DNA from: Thamnocephalis sphaerospora
Taxonomy: Eukaryota > Zoopagomycota > Zoopagomycetes > Zoopagales > Sigmoideomycetaceae
DNA: 43,098 bases
Direction: 5' to 3'
Assembly (NCBI GenBank): GCA_003614735.1
Contig: KZ992487.1
Span: forward strand, 1-43,098
Below are positions 42,727 to 43,098 of this stretch, piece by piece (position 1 is the first letter of the stretch; the number at the start of each line of letters is the position of its first letter). The notes under the pieces were generated by a model, which saw only the letters and a list, made by a program, of their open reading frames with translations, did not search any database and had not been told where the DNA came from. A program made the position numbers and the translations under genes.

Positions 42727-42884
42727 GGCGATAGGTGAGCGTGGAGCAGCAAAAGTAGAGGTAGATGTGGCGGATAGGTGAGAAAACGAAAGCGTAAACC
42801 GGAGAGACTCGGTAGGCGCTATTTGGGCTTAGTTTTAGCGCCAAGTCTCTTGCAGCCCCTGTAGACAACATAGAGCGCCGCCAA
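42727..42884. promoter_or_regulatory. INO1 promoter, shared with a divergent partial gene
   Basis: 158 bp between the INO1 start and the ATG of the plus-strand frame at 42885. Short for two promoters; no CATGTG-type inositol-responsive element seen. If the plus-strand frame is not a gene, the promoter may extend further right. Confidence 0.45.
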
Positions 42885-43098
42885 ATGGCAGTTAGCAAAA
42901 CCGGCGCGGGAAGATCCGATCATGTCGATTCGACATCGCCTGCAGCGCAAACACGCGATGGTCGCGCGTCATCGCTGGTGGGAATCCGATGGCGCGCTCA
43001 TGCGCGTCACGCGTTCACACTGATAGCCCGGCACCTACCGGTACGGATTGTGGACCGAGGCAAGGAGATTGGCGAACGTCTTGGCGGTAGCCCGGTTC
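42885..43098 (+). CDS. Unrecognised protein, N-terminal part (runs off the window)
   Basis: An ATG at 42885 opens a frame that continues without a stop to the last base (71 codons). The first 30 residues are polar (Ser, Asp, Thr); the next 40 are rich in Arg, His, Ile and Val. No motif recognised. The codon composition is similar to neighbouring genes, but the stretch is short, so it might be chance, or an exon of a gene whose rest lies outside. Divergent from INO1. Confidence 0.45.
   Translation, partial: MAVSKTGAGRSDHVDSTSPAAQTRDGRASSLVGIRWRAHARHAFTLIARHLPVRIVDRGKEIGERLGGSPV

Overview
The window is nuclear DNA from a fungus. It holds 18 protein-coding genes, two of them cut by the window edges, on both strands. 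About 60 short spliceosomal introns (mostly 50-130 bp) can be placed. They usually begin GTRNGT, carry a CTAAC/CTGAC/CTAAT-like branch point and end in YAG. Fungal identity rests on D-arabinono-1,4-lactone oxidase, a Whi3/Scw1-type RRM protein, Rtt106 and fungal-type Spf1 and Ino1. A RABL3-type GTPase, an Elongin A and high intron density suggest an early-diverging (non-Dikarya) lineage; that placement is inference. No RNA gene, transposon, virus or CRISPR was found.

Left part (1-9.9 kb): the 3' end of an unrecognised Ser-rich/acidic protein gene; ATP synthase subunit f (ATP17); then three FAD enzymes in a row on the minus strand, ALO1 and two tandem paralogous phenol-hydroxylase-type monooxygenases. 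9.9-13.7 kb has no gene I can support and ends at a Whi3/Scw1-like RNA-binding protein gene.

Middle (17-31 kb): a dense run of intron-rich housekeeping genes: TAN1 (tRNA acetylation adaptor), an unrecognised nine-exon gene, a RABL3-like GTPase with a long C-terminal tail, RTT106 histone chaperone, a kinase with an N-terminal SAP domain, Elongin A and LSM7.

Right part (31-43 kb): SPF1 (P5A-type ER ATPase, 16 coding exons) head-to-head with LSM7, an F-box protein, dipeptidyl peptidase III, myo-inositol-3-phosphate synthase (INO1), and the first 71 codons of an unrecognised divergent gene.

The genes do not form one pathway. The points most worth attention are a 6-nt microexon encoding the conserved kinase alphaF aspartate, a SAP-kinase lacking the usual beta3 lysine, GC-AG introns (one exactly where the paralog uses GT-AG), the RABL3 tail with repeated SP-x-FR-like motifs, and a DPP III with a possible mitochondrial presequence ahead of an internal start. 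All exon joins were worked out by hand from phase, splice motifs and family alignment recalled from memory; none has transcript support here.
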